A DNA stretch of 64,000 nt from Monocercomonoides exilis (lineage: Eukaryota; Preaxostyla; Oxymonadida; Polymastigidae), in NCBI GenBank assembly GCA_001643675.2, contig LSRY02000011.1, positions 248,001 through 312,000 on the forward strand, read 5' to 3'. Positions 38,935-49,250 of this stretch are shown in pieces; within the stretch, counting starts at the first letter, position 1, and the number at the start of each line of letters is the position of its first letter. The notes under the pieces were generated by a model. The model was not told the DNA's origin and did no database searches. It saw only the letters and a list, made by a program, of their open reading frames with translations. Made by a program: the position numbers and the translations under genes.

Positions 38935-39309
38935 TTAGTTTTTGTGCAGCATTATTATAACTTTTTGAATTCCAAACCACACAAATATATCAATTGGGAG
39001 CATTGTAAAAAGGTAGTGGCCATTTAGACGAACCTTTTCCATATATTCTGCATCCCTTGGCTCCATTCGCCTCTAAAATAATGAAAAATTAAGGATATAA
39101 CAATAAATAAATAAATGGCAAACATAAGGATATGTAAATCCAAAAAATGGCCTGGCAAGCACTAGCTTCTCTAGCACAAGCCATACAAGAAGTTCAACAA
39201 AAACGCGTAAAAATCCTCGAAGTTTGGTCTTGTGAAACGTGATATAACTCGTTAACGATGAAACAGCAGCAACAATTAATATGTGCAGAATGAAAATAAA
39301 AAGTCGCAT
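38935..39309 (-). CDS. Small two-pass membrane protein, unknown
   Basis: 107 residues from two exons: 39309-39124 and 39072-38935 (TAA), joined by a 51 bp intron with a GTTTGC donor and TTTTAG acceptor, phase 0. Hydrophobic segments lie at about residues 3-22 (FIFILHILIVAAVSSLTSYI) and 35-51 (FVELLVWLVLEKLVLAR), with a third weaker one near the C-terminus (FTMLPIDIFVWFGIQKVIIM). A polar loop MEPRDAEYMEKVRLNGHY lies between the second and third. The family is not recognised. Codon composition and the clean splice support a real gene. Confidence 0.62.
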
Positions 39310-39713
39310 AATTTGCGATCTTTGCTCCTATGAATTTTGCATTATTTTTGTTGTGAAACAAACGTCAACAAATTATTCATAAAATCGTTCATAAAAAATT
39401 GATAAATCATTTTTTGGTATAAAATACACACAATTTTCTTCACATATTCGTCTTTTTCCTTTTGAGTGAGTGACATATAATTTTATCTGAAACGTTGCAG
39501 TTTAAAAACTTTAAAAATATATTTCAAAATTAAACACACGTGAAAGGAATGTATTCAAAATAATAATGGGATCATTTCAAAAACCAATTTTATTGCACTC
39601 ATAAAGCAATTTTATTCTTGCAAAAACTATTTTATCATTTTTGGATTTGTTTCATGCTAAATAAAAATCTTTTCCATAATGTAATTTTTAGACTATTTAT
39701 CTTTTGTTTTGCA
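39310..39713. other. Intergenic, divergent promoters
   Basis: 404 bp AT-rich spacer between two divergent starts. An in-frame ATG at 39618 would extend the downstream SNARE by 32 hydrophobic residues, which no SNARE of this class carries, so 39714 is preferred. Confidence 0.55.
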
Positions 39714-40623
39714 ATGGCTATTGATAGACGTGATGAACCTTTATTATACAATTCAATGAAAAAATCTATACAGCAAAAATATCACGAAGCTGAAGCCTTG
39801 CGCGAGCGTATTGATGAAGAAATTGATCAACTTTCAATTGATGCAACGAGCGAGGATATTTTGGAGCTAAGAAATACAATAACTTCAAATTTGGCTGAAC
39901 TAGCATACATGTGTTCTTCCCTTGATGATTTAGTTTTATCCGAGGAAATATCCTCTCAGCAACGATGGAAAATGTTTTTTATTATTTTTCTTTTGTCCGA
40001 CTTAAATTTTTTAAATGTGGATTTTAAAGAAAAGTTTCTGAACTTAGACGTGTTCGTGATGAGCAAAAAGAGCAATTCCAACTTAATTGGCAAAAATTGC
40101 AAGCACAAGAAGAACGAAGACAATGGCAAAAACTGGTTGGGAATGAAGAGATGGTTTGGATTTTTTCGCAAAATATGAATTTTATTACAAGTTATTTAAT
40201 CTGTATTTTAAGTCCGACATGACTGCTCCTCGTTCTCGAGCTCAAGAAAGGAAAAAGCTTAAGCAAATGGATAAGCATGTTTGATAAGTATTTATTAATA
40301 AACTCTAAAGATAATTTTTTTGGTAATAGATGGATGAAATACTTGACGAAGCGACGAGAACTCTTCTTGGGGTTCAGGAGGATACAACGAGAATGAATGT
40401 ATGTCTTTATGTTTTTCATTATTTCAATATATGAATTTCTTGATAGACAATAAATGAAAAAATAGAAGTGTTTTTTGAAAAACTTGGAGTGTCAAAAGGA
40501 TTGTTAAATTCAATAAAAACAGCAGTACATTCTGATAAATGGATATTTCGGATAGGAGCAGTATTAATTTTCTTATTTTTTATTTTAATTTTGTGGATTC
40601 GTCACAAAAGAAGAAATCAGTGA
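39714..40623 (+). CDS. BOS1: Qb-SNARE, BOS1/membrin (GOSR2)-like
   Basis: 225 residues from five exons: 39714-39973, 40048-40153, 40213-40278, 40330-40398 and 40447-40623 (TGA). The N-terminal half is helical. The SNARE helix reads MDEILDEATRTLLGVQEDTT, with the Q of GVQ as the likely zero layer, and continues NTINEKIEVFFEKLGVSKGL. LGVSKGLLNSIKTAVHSDKW resembles the membrin stretch [20 protein letters not shown] just before the anchor, and RIGAVLIFLFFILILWIRH is the tail anchor. BOS1/membrin acts in ER-to-Golgi fusion. GOS1/GOSR1 or Vti1 are less likely because of the pre-anchor match. Confidence 0.8.
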
Positions 40624-41058
40624 ATGAAATTAGCAAGATGTGATATTTTTGATTAGAAGATGTAAAGAAAAAGAAAGATAGAAAAAAAAAAGAAAGTATG
40701 CAATTCCTGTTGGAATCTAATCAACAAAAATTAAAAGCAAAATGAAACAAATGAACACAACATTTCAAACAACTTTGAAAAAGAAATGAAAGTCAATATC
40801 ATCTAATGCATGCATAAAACATAAAAAAAGAACTGTATATAACCAATGATTATGAAATGAAGTAGTGAGTTTTATAGAAATAAATATTGCGATAAAAGAA
40901 CTAAGTTGAGTTAGATGTGGATAAAACATTCATATTGAATTGTATGAATGAATTTATAGCCCAACAAAACACTAAAAAATTCAAATAATTTGAAAATGAT
41001 AACAGTAAAGACATAATTTTTTTGATTGACAATTAAAGTTAAGAAATACTTCCTTTGT
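40624..41058. other. Intergenic, convergent 3' ends
   Basis: 435 bp of A-rich sequence between the SNARE stop and the LRR-XKR stop; no further feature seen. Confidence 0.6.
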
Positions 41059-44000
41059 TTACTTCCGTGGTGGGGGAGCTCTTTGGAAGGCAGCATCATC
41101 TGATTCAGAATCCTCTAAATCTAAGTCATCATCACTGCTCCAAAGACTGCTATCATCATCGTCGTCGAAGTCATCATCATCATCATCTTCTTCTTCTTCT
41201 TCTTCCTCTTCTTCCTCTTCTTCTTCGTCGTCATCTCCCGTTTCATCCGATTCTGAGGAATCGCTATCGCTTTCATCATCTTCATCATCATCATCTTTCC
41301 CTTTGCCCTTCTTCTTGCCCTTCCCTTTTTGCTTCTCATTTTTCTTCTTCTTTTTCTTTTTCTTCACATCAACTGCTGATCCAATGTTGTTCGATATGCC
41401 ATTTTCCTCCACTGCCAATCTTATGAAAATGAAGATAAGATCCAACAGAATAATCAGCAGCACTCCAGCAACCACAAACACCCGCAGTGTCTGTGCTTGA
41501 AACAGCAAGAAAATAAACAGCGTTGATGCGCGGTATACCCACGTGAGCACATCAGTGATAATAAACACCACACGAGGCAGATGGCGGAAGAACCGGAAGT
41601 AGTGTGTCTGCCCACGCGCAGACGAAAATAGAACGTCTGTGTAGAATGCTGCCCCTAAAGGTGCCATTGTGAGTGCGTTCAACACACACTTCAGATAGTC
41701 TGATCCGTGCGGCTTCTGCAGCACCAGAAAATACGCAAACCAGAAGAAGAGAGAGCCAGCCACAAACATCACCATTGTCACAATGTTGATGGCTGCCATG
41801 AATGCCACGCGGAACAAGAAGACAGCCATCGAAACGAGGCTGTACACAAACACACGGATGTTCCAGAACATCGACGACTCCACTTTCTCCACGAGATCTT
41901 CGGTGCTGTAGAATAGACAGAAAGAAATGATGATGTTATCAAAATTTGTGTGCAAAAAAGTTTTTAAAAAAATAAGGTGTAAAAATAATAATAAAAAGAT
42001 AATGCAGACTCTTCTTCATTGACTTCGCTGATGAACCCAGACAGCGCCCAGCAGAGTCCAAAAACAGAGCCCAAGAATGAGATGATGACGATGAATGATT
42101 CTGTTGTCTGCTCCACAAGAAGAATGTATCCCTGCAGCACCACCTCAGGTATGGACTCGGTTATCGTCCGAAGTATCCCAAGCGTGTCAAATAGCTCCAT
42201 GTGAACAATATCTTCGTCTGTTTCTGGCTCTTCCAGCTTATCCCAATTTCCTTTCAAAGAAAAGAAAGGCAATAAAAGAATGTTGAAATAGCGAAGCATG
42301 AAGGAAAGAAGAGCAAATTTTATTTGTTCAATGGGAGTAGCAATTGGAGGATTCAAGTTTATTTATCAAAAAAAATTTTGTTAAAAATATCATAAAAGAA
42401 ACAAAATGAATTCGCAAAAATTTTCAAAAAATCAATTAGATAAGTACAAGGGCTATCTGAAACACACCTCTTGTCCGAAATAGAAGCTGCAGAGAGTCAG
42501 CAATCTGACCGAGCAGAACGAGATACAGAAATGATACCCAACGTCGTTTGTTCTTCTTCTTCGAGGAGGCAGCAAAATGGTATACGAAACAGACAACCAA
42601 AGAGAGCATGATGAAGATTGCCATCAGAAGTGCCCACAGAGGCTGGTCATCGTCGATGTACTCTTTCACTGACAGAAGATCCTATCAGTGGATGATGTGA
42701 GGTGTTAGACAACAGAGAAGAAAATAGTTAAAGAATGAGGAATATGCAAAATAAAATTAGATGAATAGTCAAATTAAAAAGAAAAGGTTAAAAAGAAGAT
42801 AATGATTCTCAAATTTTTAACCTTTTCGATTAAACACAAATTTATTTTTTAAAAAAGAAAGCATTCAATAAATATCCACAATTCATAACAAATACAGATA
42901 ATTTTTCCACAAAAACATACAAAAACGTTATCCACCAGTTCCATTCCGAGCTGAAAGAGAAGAAAAGCAGCCCCTGTCAGACAAAAGCCGTGCCGCACAG
43001 TAAACTTAAGCGGCGACAGCATCCCGACTGATTCGTGCTTCAAAGGGATGATGTTGCGCTGTGAATATCCGTTCTTTCCAATTTGAGATTCCCAAGCGCA
43101 TGTGACAAACGCCTCAATTGAGTTGATTGAAGTGTCTGCAAAATGCATTTAATTTGAATGAAGGTGTTTTAAAAAAAGATGTCAAAACGCAGTGAACGTG
43201 AAATAAAATAATCATATCAGCAATAGAATTCACAGGCACGCACATAAAATAGCATAAAAATTAGTGAAATTTAACCCATCAAAAATAAACAAAAGGAAAT
43301 ATTGAGCAGCATGCCTTTGCAATGGAGTGTCTGAAGTGTCGTATTTGAAAGGAGGCACTGACAAAACGTCTCAGCAGCATTTTTTGAAATGTTGTTGTCA
43401 GACACGTCCAACTCGTTAAGCTTTCGGTTCGTCTTCAAAGAAGCTCCAAGTGCCATGAATGTCAAATCATCAATGTAAGTTCCTGGAATTGATTAAGTGT
43501 GAAATAAAATGCACAGAAATTGATATATTCGTTATTACAAAAATTATAAAAAATGTTAATTTACACATATTTGAAAATGAAGCAATTTGGTTCTTAAAAC
43601 CCCAAATTTTAGCAATCAAAAAAAGTATATGCAATAAAAAAAGTTTTTTCAGAATTTATTCAAAAATAACAAAAAATAAAATAAAATGTTTCGCAAATTC
43701 CTAACCTGCTAAGTTGAGTTTAATGATTTCAGAGTATGGCAGTTGGTTGAATAGTGGATTAAGACCAGTGTATCCCAGAACATTACGGGAAACATCCAAA
43801 TGAGCCAAAGAGGTCGAGAATCTCAGCACTCGAACAAGACAAGCAAAGCCTGTTGGCGTCACTTTGACGTTCGATAAAAACAATTCACGTAAAGCAGATT
43901 GTGGTAGAACTTGCGAAAGAGCAAGAACTCCGTAATTTCCAAGGGGATTATTCGATAAATTTAGTGATGAAAGAATCACTCTACGATCAACAAGAAGTCT

Positions 44001-44677
44001 CGAAAGAATCTAAAAATATTTTTAAAATTATAAATAAAGAAATAAAAATTATTGTTTGAGTTCAATGTCTATTTCAAACTTTACAACCAGGAGTCGAATC
44101 GTACTGTACTTTCGGCTTATGAGTTGTAAAAATTCCAAGATTATTTGAACTTAAATCGAGTGATCTGAGTTGCCTGTGCCCTGATTTAAGAATAAGTACA
44201 ATGAGTGCAACGATAGTTTCGTCGTCCATTCTTTTTCAATTTTTCAAAGTTAGTATTAGAAAAAAATTAAAAAAGATGAGCAAACTCGCATTCTGGCATT
44301 TGAAGAACTTGAAGGTTGCAAGATGGAGAAAATATAGGACCCATCTCTTGTACTGAGTCAAGTCCAACTGAAACTTTACTGATATGAAGTTGAGCAGTTG
44401 TACGACTTGCTCCAAAAGCATGACATAATTGTTGCATGATTTTGGGGTTCATTGGCAATTTAAGTCCAGTTGCATCCAAGGAATATCTCACTGAAATAAT
44501 ATCCTTGCTTGTTGTTAAAGTGTGTTCCAGCAAATCTAATGCCGATGGATGCAAAATGGCTTTATATTAATAAAGTCGTTTCATGGAAAATTTATAAATA
44601 TTTCAAATGTAAGTTTCCAATTACAAATACAAATAAAAAATCCAAAACAAACTTAATGTTCCTTTGTTTGAAATCAT
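41059..44677 (-). CDS. Leucine-rich-repeat protein fused to an XK-related-like membrane region
   Basis: 820 residues from nine exons: 44677-44653, 44559-44286, 44230-44080, 44009-43706, 43482-43291, 43135-42921, 42681-42468, 42250-42010 and 41905-41059 (TAA). Phases close at all eight joins. Residues ~1-315 carry LRRs of the ribonuclease-inhibitor type: QLRSLDLSSNNLG, LSSLNLSNNPLGNYGVLAL, SLAHLDVSRNVLG and KLNELDVSDNNISKNAAETF. Multiple membrane segments follow, with TESIPEVVLQGYILL and SVFGLCWALSGF, matching the pattern of XK/Xkr proteins (lipid scramblase family). The C-terminal ~90 residues are a Lys run then Asp/Glu/Ser-rich. The first 25 bp exon (MISNKGTL) is the weakest element. The XKR assignment rests on motif pattern and order, not a search. 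Confidence 0.7.
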
Positions 44678-44808
44678 CAGATAGAACGAAAAAAGATTTA
44701 ATAAAGATAGATCTCATGCATACTTAATTAATTTATATTTATTTTTTAAAAAAAGAAATTTAATTTTTACTCAATCGGTAAATAAATGAATGAAGTGAAG
44801 AGAGATAG

Positions 44809-46133
44809 TTAGTTTTTTTTCTTTGAATCAATTTTAATTCCTCGGCTAGACTCTTGCGAAGAGAGTTGACTTGAATGATGAGGAATCAGAGAAGTTACAA
44901 AATCTGAACTGGAACTAGAAGAACTGGAAGGTGGGATAGAAGAAGAGGATGCGCTTGAAGGTGTGCGTGAATGATGATGATTCAATCCAGGTGAAGATAT
45001 TGGAGAAGGAGTCAAACGTTCAGTAATGCCGCTGCCTCCATAAAGAAATTGAGATGTCCATTCTATTGCATAGTTGACTTTCTTTCCTCCGTGTGATTTA
45101 ACGAATGTGATTGTCGTTGCAAAAGTATTTCCGATGGACAAGAAGATAAAAATTGCGCCAATGAAAATCAAATTCCATTCCTTATATGCTTGTCTGGTAA
45201 TGTATAGCATGCACATCTTGAATCCTAAATAGAACTGCAAAAAATATCCAAAAAGAAGAAATGGTAGTAAAAGTGTCATGTTTATTGACCAATGAAGAGG
45301 AGTTGAATCCCTGTTTGGCACATCCATCTCACTCACTTTTCCCAATGAAACCAATGTATACAAGCGTGACATCTGATATTTTGCTTGCAAAAATTGTACG
45401 ACACCTGTATAGACACCAACTGCATACAGCGATTGTCTCATCTCCTGATATTGTGGAGAATCAAACCATGCAACTAGCCCGCAACAGAAGAAGAGACAGC
45501 ACATATGATGAATTTTCCACCATCCTCTGATGTGAGATCCATTCACTCGCAAAATGCGCTCTCTCAGCGATACTGCCAAATAAAAAGTGACATTCCATCC
45601 AAACCATAAAATGTCGAGTAAATGATAATTGAAAAGAAAGCCCAATACAAAATTAAAAAAAATAAAAATGTATGAATAATTCTGTCTGAATACGTTGTAT
45701 TCCTTTTTTATCCAAAAAAATTATTATGCAAATTATTATCAAATTAAACAAATAAAACCATTTTGTAGTTTAAACGTTCAGAAGGCTTAAGCATTCTAAC
45801 GTTTGCTGTCCCAATAAAATACGCCAAAAATCCTTTGCTTTCGCAGGGGAACAGAGATCTCCACGAATTTGACACGGTTTTCAATTCAGAGATTGCATTT
45901 AATTTTTCTGCTTTTTCACTTTCAAGCATATCCGAGTTTTTGATAAGTTTTTTCGTTGCTTCCAGTTGTTTTCGGTGCTTTTGACATTTCTGATCAATAG
46001 ATTCTTGCAATTGATGGTATTCTTTAAGAACTTGTCTGTAATGAACAAGTTCTTTCTCGCATTCTTCTTGTTCTTCCAGTAAAGCTTTGTAATGCATCTC
46101 CACAAAATCCTTAGATGGTTTAACTCCGCTCAT
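44809..46133 (-). CDS. TMEM120: TMEM120 (TACAN) family membrane protein
   Basis: 415 residues from two exons, 46133-45759 and 45681-44809 (TAA), with phase 0 at the join. The N-terminal ~95 residues form a coiled coil (CEKELVHYRQVLKEYHQLQE), followed by the family's conserved link AYFIGTANVRMLKPSERLNYK. Membrane helices begin with FNYHLLDILWFGWNVTFYLA, then the signature RERILRVNGSHIRGWWKIHH, VGVYTGVVQFLQAKYQMSRLY, LLLPFLLFGYFLQFY, and a last segment ending FLSIGNTFATTITFVKSH. These match the order of TMEM120A/B landmarks. TMEM120 proteins sit in the ER/nuclear envelope; structures show a bound CoA and an elongase-like fold, and the proposed channel role is disputed. The C-terminal ~75 residues are a lineage-specific Ser/Pro-rich extension. 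Confidence 0.9.
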
Positions 46134-46289
46134 GCTTCAGGTTTTAATAAATACAACTTGTTAAACAAATAAAAAGCAATTATTTATTTATAAAATATTT
46201 TATAACTATGGGAAATGGAAAATAGAATCAAGTGATGGAAAAAATAAATTTATTTTAAGTAATTCATCAAATTTTTCGTTTAACAAGAA

Positions 46290-46363
46290 GCCCGCTTAGC
46301 TCAGTACGGTAGAGCGTTAGACTCTTAATCTAACGGTCGAGGGTTCGACCCCCTCAGCGGGCG
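46290..46363 (+). tRNA. tRNA-Lys (anticodon CTT)
   Basis: The full cloverleaf is visible. The acceptor stem GCCCGCT pairs with AGCGGGC and the discriminator is G. The D arm is TAGCTCAGTACGGTAGAGCG. The anticodon stem TTAGA/TCTAA carries loop CTCTTAA, so the anticodon is CTT, decoding AAG. The T arm is GAGGG-TTCGACC-CCCTC. No intron; the A and B box positions are normal. Short T runs follow within 15 bp and could terminate Pol III. It lies 156 bp upstream of the TMEM120 start on the opposite strand. Confidence 0.97.
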
Positions 46364-47014
46364 ATTAATTTTGAAATTTTTGAATGTTTTAACCATAATT
46401 ATTTTTTTTCGAAAGTTTGTTTTGGGCAAAATTCTTGCATTTTGAAAAAAACAACGAATTGTTCCATTCTTTTTCCACAACCTTATCATAATAAGTCTTT
46501 CATTCCCGTGTCAAAAAAAGAAGATAATTTTGAAAAATGATTAAAATATTTAAAGTGAAGAATGGAACAAAATTCATAAAACAAATAAGTTCGTCCCAAT
46601 TTTTATCCATGAAAAATTTTTGTCAATTAATTTTCTTTTGTGTTTTTTGCGTTTTCACCATGTTTTTTATTGAAATTATTTTTTCAAATTTTGAAATTCA
46701 AAATTTTGTTCTGTAGCAATTTTTTGTATCTCATTTTGTTTATTGGTTTTGTATTTGTGTTTTAGAATTTTTTTATAACTGAAATGCATAAGTGAAGCAT
46801 TCAGAAAAATGATCTTTGTTGAAATTAAAGGTGAAGAAAATTTTTTATTTATTTTTCTTTTTTATTTATTTATTTATTTTTATATTATTATTTGTGCAAA
46901 ACACAAAATAACAGTTTTACTCATTCCTTCATAAAACTCACACAGATTTCAAAACTAATTGAATTTTTAGATCTGCAAACAGGCACCATTGAAGAAATAT
47001 TAAAATGTTTTGTG

Positions 47015-47535
47015 ACCTCACAAAATTTTGGGTGATTATTTTTGAAATCATAACTTTTTTCGGAAACCTTTTTTTTCAAAGGTTGTTAGTCTTTGGAAAG
47101 AAATTTTGAATTTAAATACAAAATACTTTCCAATAGTTTCACAAACAAATGTTTTTGTTGAAATAAAGATGAAGACATCTTTAATAAGCCATTTCATTTT
47201 TCAGTGTTCATTTGTTAATTCTCAATGAAATTTTTCTTTCCGAAAATTTTGTTTGAAAAAATATGACTACAAAAATAATTACCCATATTTTGTCATTATA
47301 AAATTTCGGTTCTAAATTTTAACTTGAATTCAAACAAAAGAACACTGAAAAGAAAAAACACTTATAAAAGAAATCTTCATCTTTGTATTAACTTAAGAAC
47401 TTTAATCTTTAAACAGTTATAATAGCTTTTGCATTTGAATTCAAAATATCTTCCCAATGAGAAACTATCTTTGAAAAAACAATACACCGAAAAAAGTTAT
47501 GATTTCAAAAATAATCACACGTTGTGAAAAATGAA
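47015..47535. mobile_element. Diverged foldback element, about 520 bp
   Basis: The left end TGGGTGATTATTTTTGAAAT (about 47028) followed by CATAACTTTTTTCGG recurs inverted at about 47489-47523. Inner blocks are also inverted: AAAGATGAAG and TTTCAGTGTTC at about 47165-47213 pair with GAACACTGAAAAG and CTTCATCTTTG at about 47340-47388. The arms are imperfect, so this is an old palindrome with arms of roughly 240 bp. Confidence 0.6.
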
Positions 47536-47640
47536 CTCATTTTATTTAAGTTTTTTGAAACAAAAAAGTCAATAAATAGTGCAAGATTTTTCTTTTGAAA
47601 AGCTTGAAGTTTCATATTTTTCTTCATTTGGGTGATTTTT
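47527..47640 (+). repeat. Dispersed repeat, partner of 10575-10690
   Basis: Shares the ordered blocks AAAATGAAC, a GATTTTTC segment, TGAAGTTT and ATATTTTTCTTC with the earlier intergenic copy. Confidence 0.45.
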
Positions 47641-47900
47641 AAAAGAAATTATTACTTTTTTCGGGATGCTGATTATTTTGATAATTCATTGAAAAGAGAA
47701 TCAATTAATCTTTGAAATGGAAAAATCATTTCAATTATGTCAAAAGCCAATATTAGATGAAAATGGAATACAAAGATGATCTTTGTAGGATTTATCAATT
47801 TTCTGTGTAAATTTATCAATATTAAAAACGATATTATCACATCGAATTTTTTGTTAAAAAAATATGATTTCAAAAATAATCATCCATTTGGAAGATAATT
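47622..47900. mobile_element. Second copy of the 47015 foldback family, about 280 bp
   Basis: The left end (TTGGGTGATTTTTAAAAGAA then ATTATTACTTTTTTCGG, about 47629) is matched by an inverted right end (AAAATATGATTTCAAAAATA then ATCATCCATTTGG, about 47859-47892). An internal AATACAAAGATGATCTTTG resembles the inner block of the neighbouring element. It is shorter than its neighbour, as if internally deleted. Confidence 0.5.
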
Positions 47901-48307
47901 ATTGATCAGGTTTCCCTTTTTTGTTAATTCTGTTATGAAATTTTTTGAGTTTCATGAAACTGTCAATTTCATAATTTCTTTTTGCAACAAAAGCAAAAAA
48001 ACTCACCTTTGTGAAAGTTCGAACAAAAAAAAAAAATTAAAAATACAAAAAGAAACTTGATGAATAATAATTTTTGACACTTTGAATTATTATGTATTTG
48101 ATAACAATTGTTCAAAAAAGTGATATATCATAAATTCGATAAACTTACGTATCCAAAATTATTGGAACAGTGTGATTATTTATGAAATCTTTCATTTTTT
48201 GAGGGAATAAATTAAATTCTAGTTTTTGGTAATTATTATAAGAAAAAACTCAGACTCGTTTTTTCTTTTCAAATTGTTGTCCATAAAACATGTTCTGTTT
48301 GTGTAAA

Positions 48308-48565
48308 AAAAAATACCGGACAAGATCAATATCTCAATAACCGCAAGAAGAAAAATTCTGTTAAATTTCCTCAAAATATACCCCATCAATACAAACTCGT
48401 TTGATATACAAAACTTTCAAAATAGCTTCATTTTTGCTCAGAAAAAATAATTTTGAAAGTTTTGAATATCAAATGAGTTTGTATTGATGGGGTATATTTT
48501 GAGGAAATTTAACAGAATTTTTCTTCTTGCGGTTATTGAGATATTGATCTTGTACGGTATTTTTT
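48308..48565. mobile_element. Hairpin element with about 115 bp near-perfect inverted arms
   Basis: About 48308-48423 and 48450-48565 are reverse complements with few mismatches (for example 48319/48554 and 48408/48465) around a 26 nt spacer. The outer end is AATACCGGACAAGATCAATA on the left and its complement on the right; the inner arm ends near ACTTTCAAAAT. There are no coding frames. The sequence is unlike the 10.9 kb hairpin, so it is a different family. Confidence 0.72.
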
Positions 48566-49250
48566 GTTCAAACTGTATTGTCACAGAAAGACTGAGAAAG
48601 TGCATTTATGCTTTTCACAAAATCATAAGATTAATTTCAAAGCACTTAGGACAAAAATTTTTTTGAATAAAATTTGTCAGAAAGAATATGAAATAAAAAG
48701 AATTTCCCATTTTATTGTGCATCAAAAATGTCAATCAAAAATTGCACAAGGAAGTGATCCATACTCAAAAATGTTAAGGAGGACAAATTTTGTTGAACTT
48801 TTTTTAAGAGTTGTTTCATTTCATTATCAACTAGATTCACATTTCAAATTGAGTATTTGCAACTTAAAATTTCTGTTATTTTATCGGTGATAACATGCAC
48901 GTATACAGAAAAATACCCCCTTTATCATTTGAAAAACACAGAAAAATATTTTAATATCTCATTTGAAGTGAATCGCTTAATAGAAGTTACCAAAATGGGA
49001 AACAAAAAATAAACAATAAATAAATATAAACCAAATTCAAATCACAAATACAAAGTTGAGACATATTCATATATCTCTTTTCGCTTAATATATTTTAAAA
49101 ATGAAAATACATAAAAATTTTAAAATCAGAAATAAACAAACAAAAAAAAAAAAAAATCATGAACCAACGTAAAAGTCAAAAAAAAAAATATGAAAAATGG
49201 TCAAACGCAAAATTTCAAAAATAAAATGTAACAATTTTAATGAATGTAAT

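Larger units (their letters stand above)
46364..49250. other. 2.9 kb gene desert with foldback repeats
   Basis: AT-rich, with stops in all frames at high density. The only frames above 60 codons (around 48484-48890) overlap the hairpin arm and look random. The region holds three foldback structures and one dispersed repeat, listed separately. Confidence 0.65.

Noticed and set aside
39618-39713. Upstream in-frame ATG extending the BOS1-like SNARE
   Set aside because: It would add a hydrophobic N-terminus unknown in tail-anchored SNAREs.
48484-48890. Open frames of 60 and 108 codons
   Set aside because: They start within a hairpin arm, are AT-driven and show no homology or splice signals.
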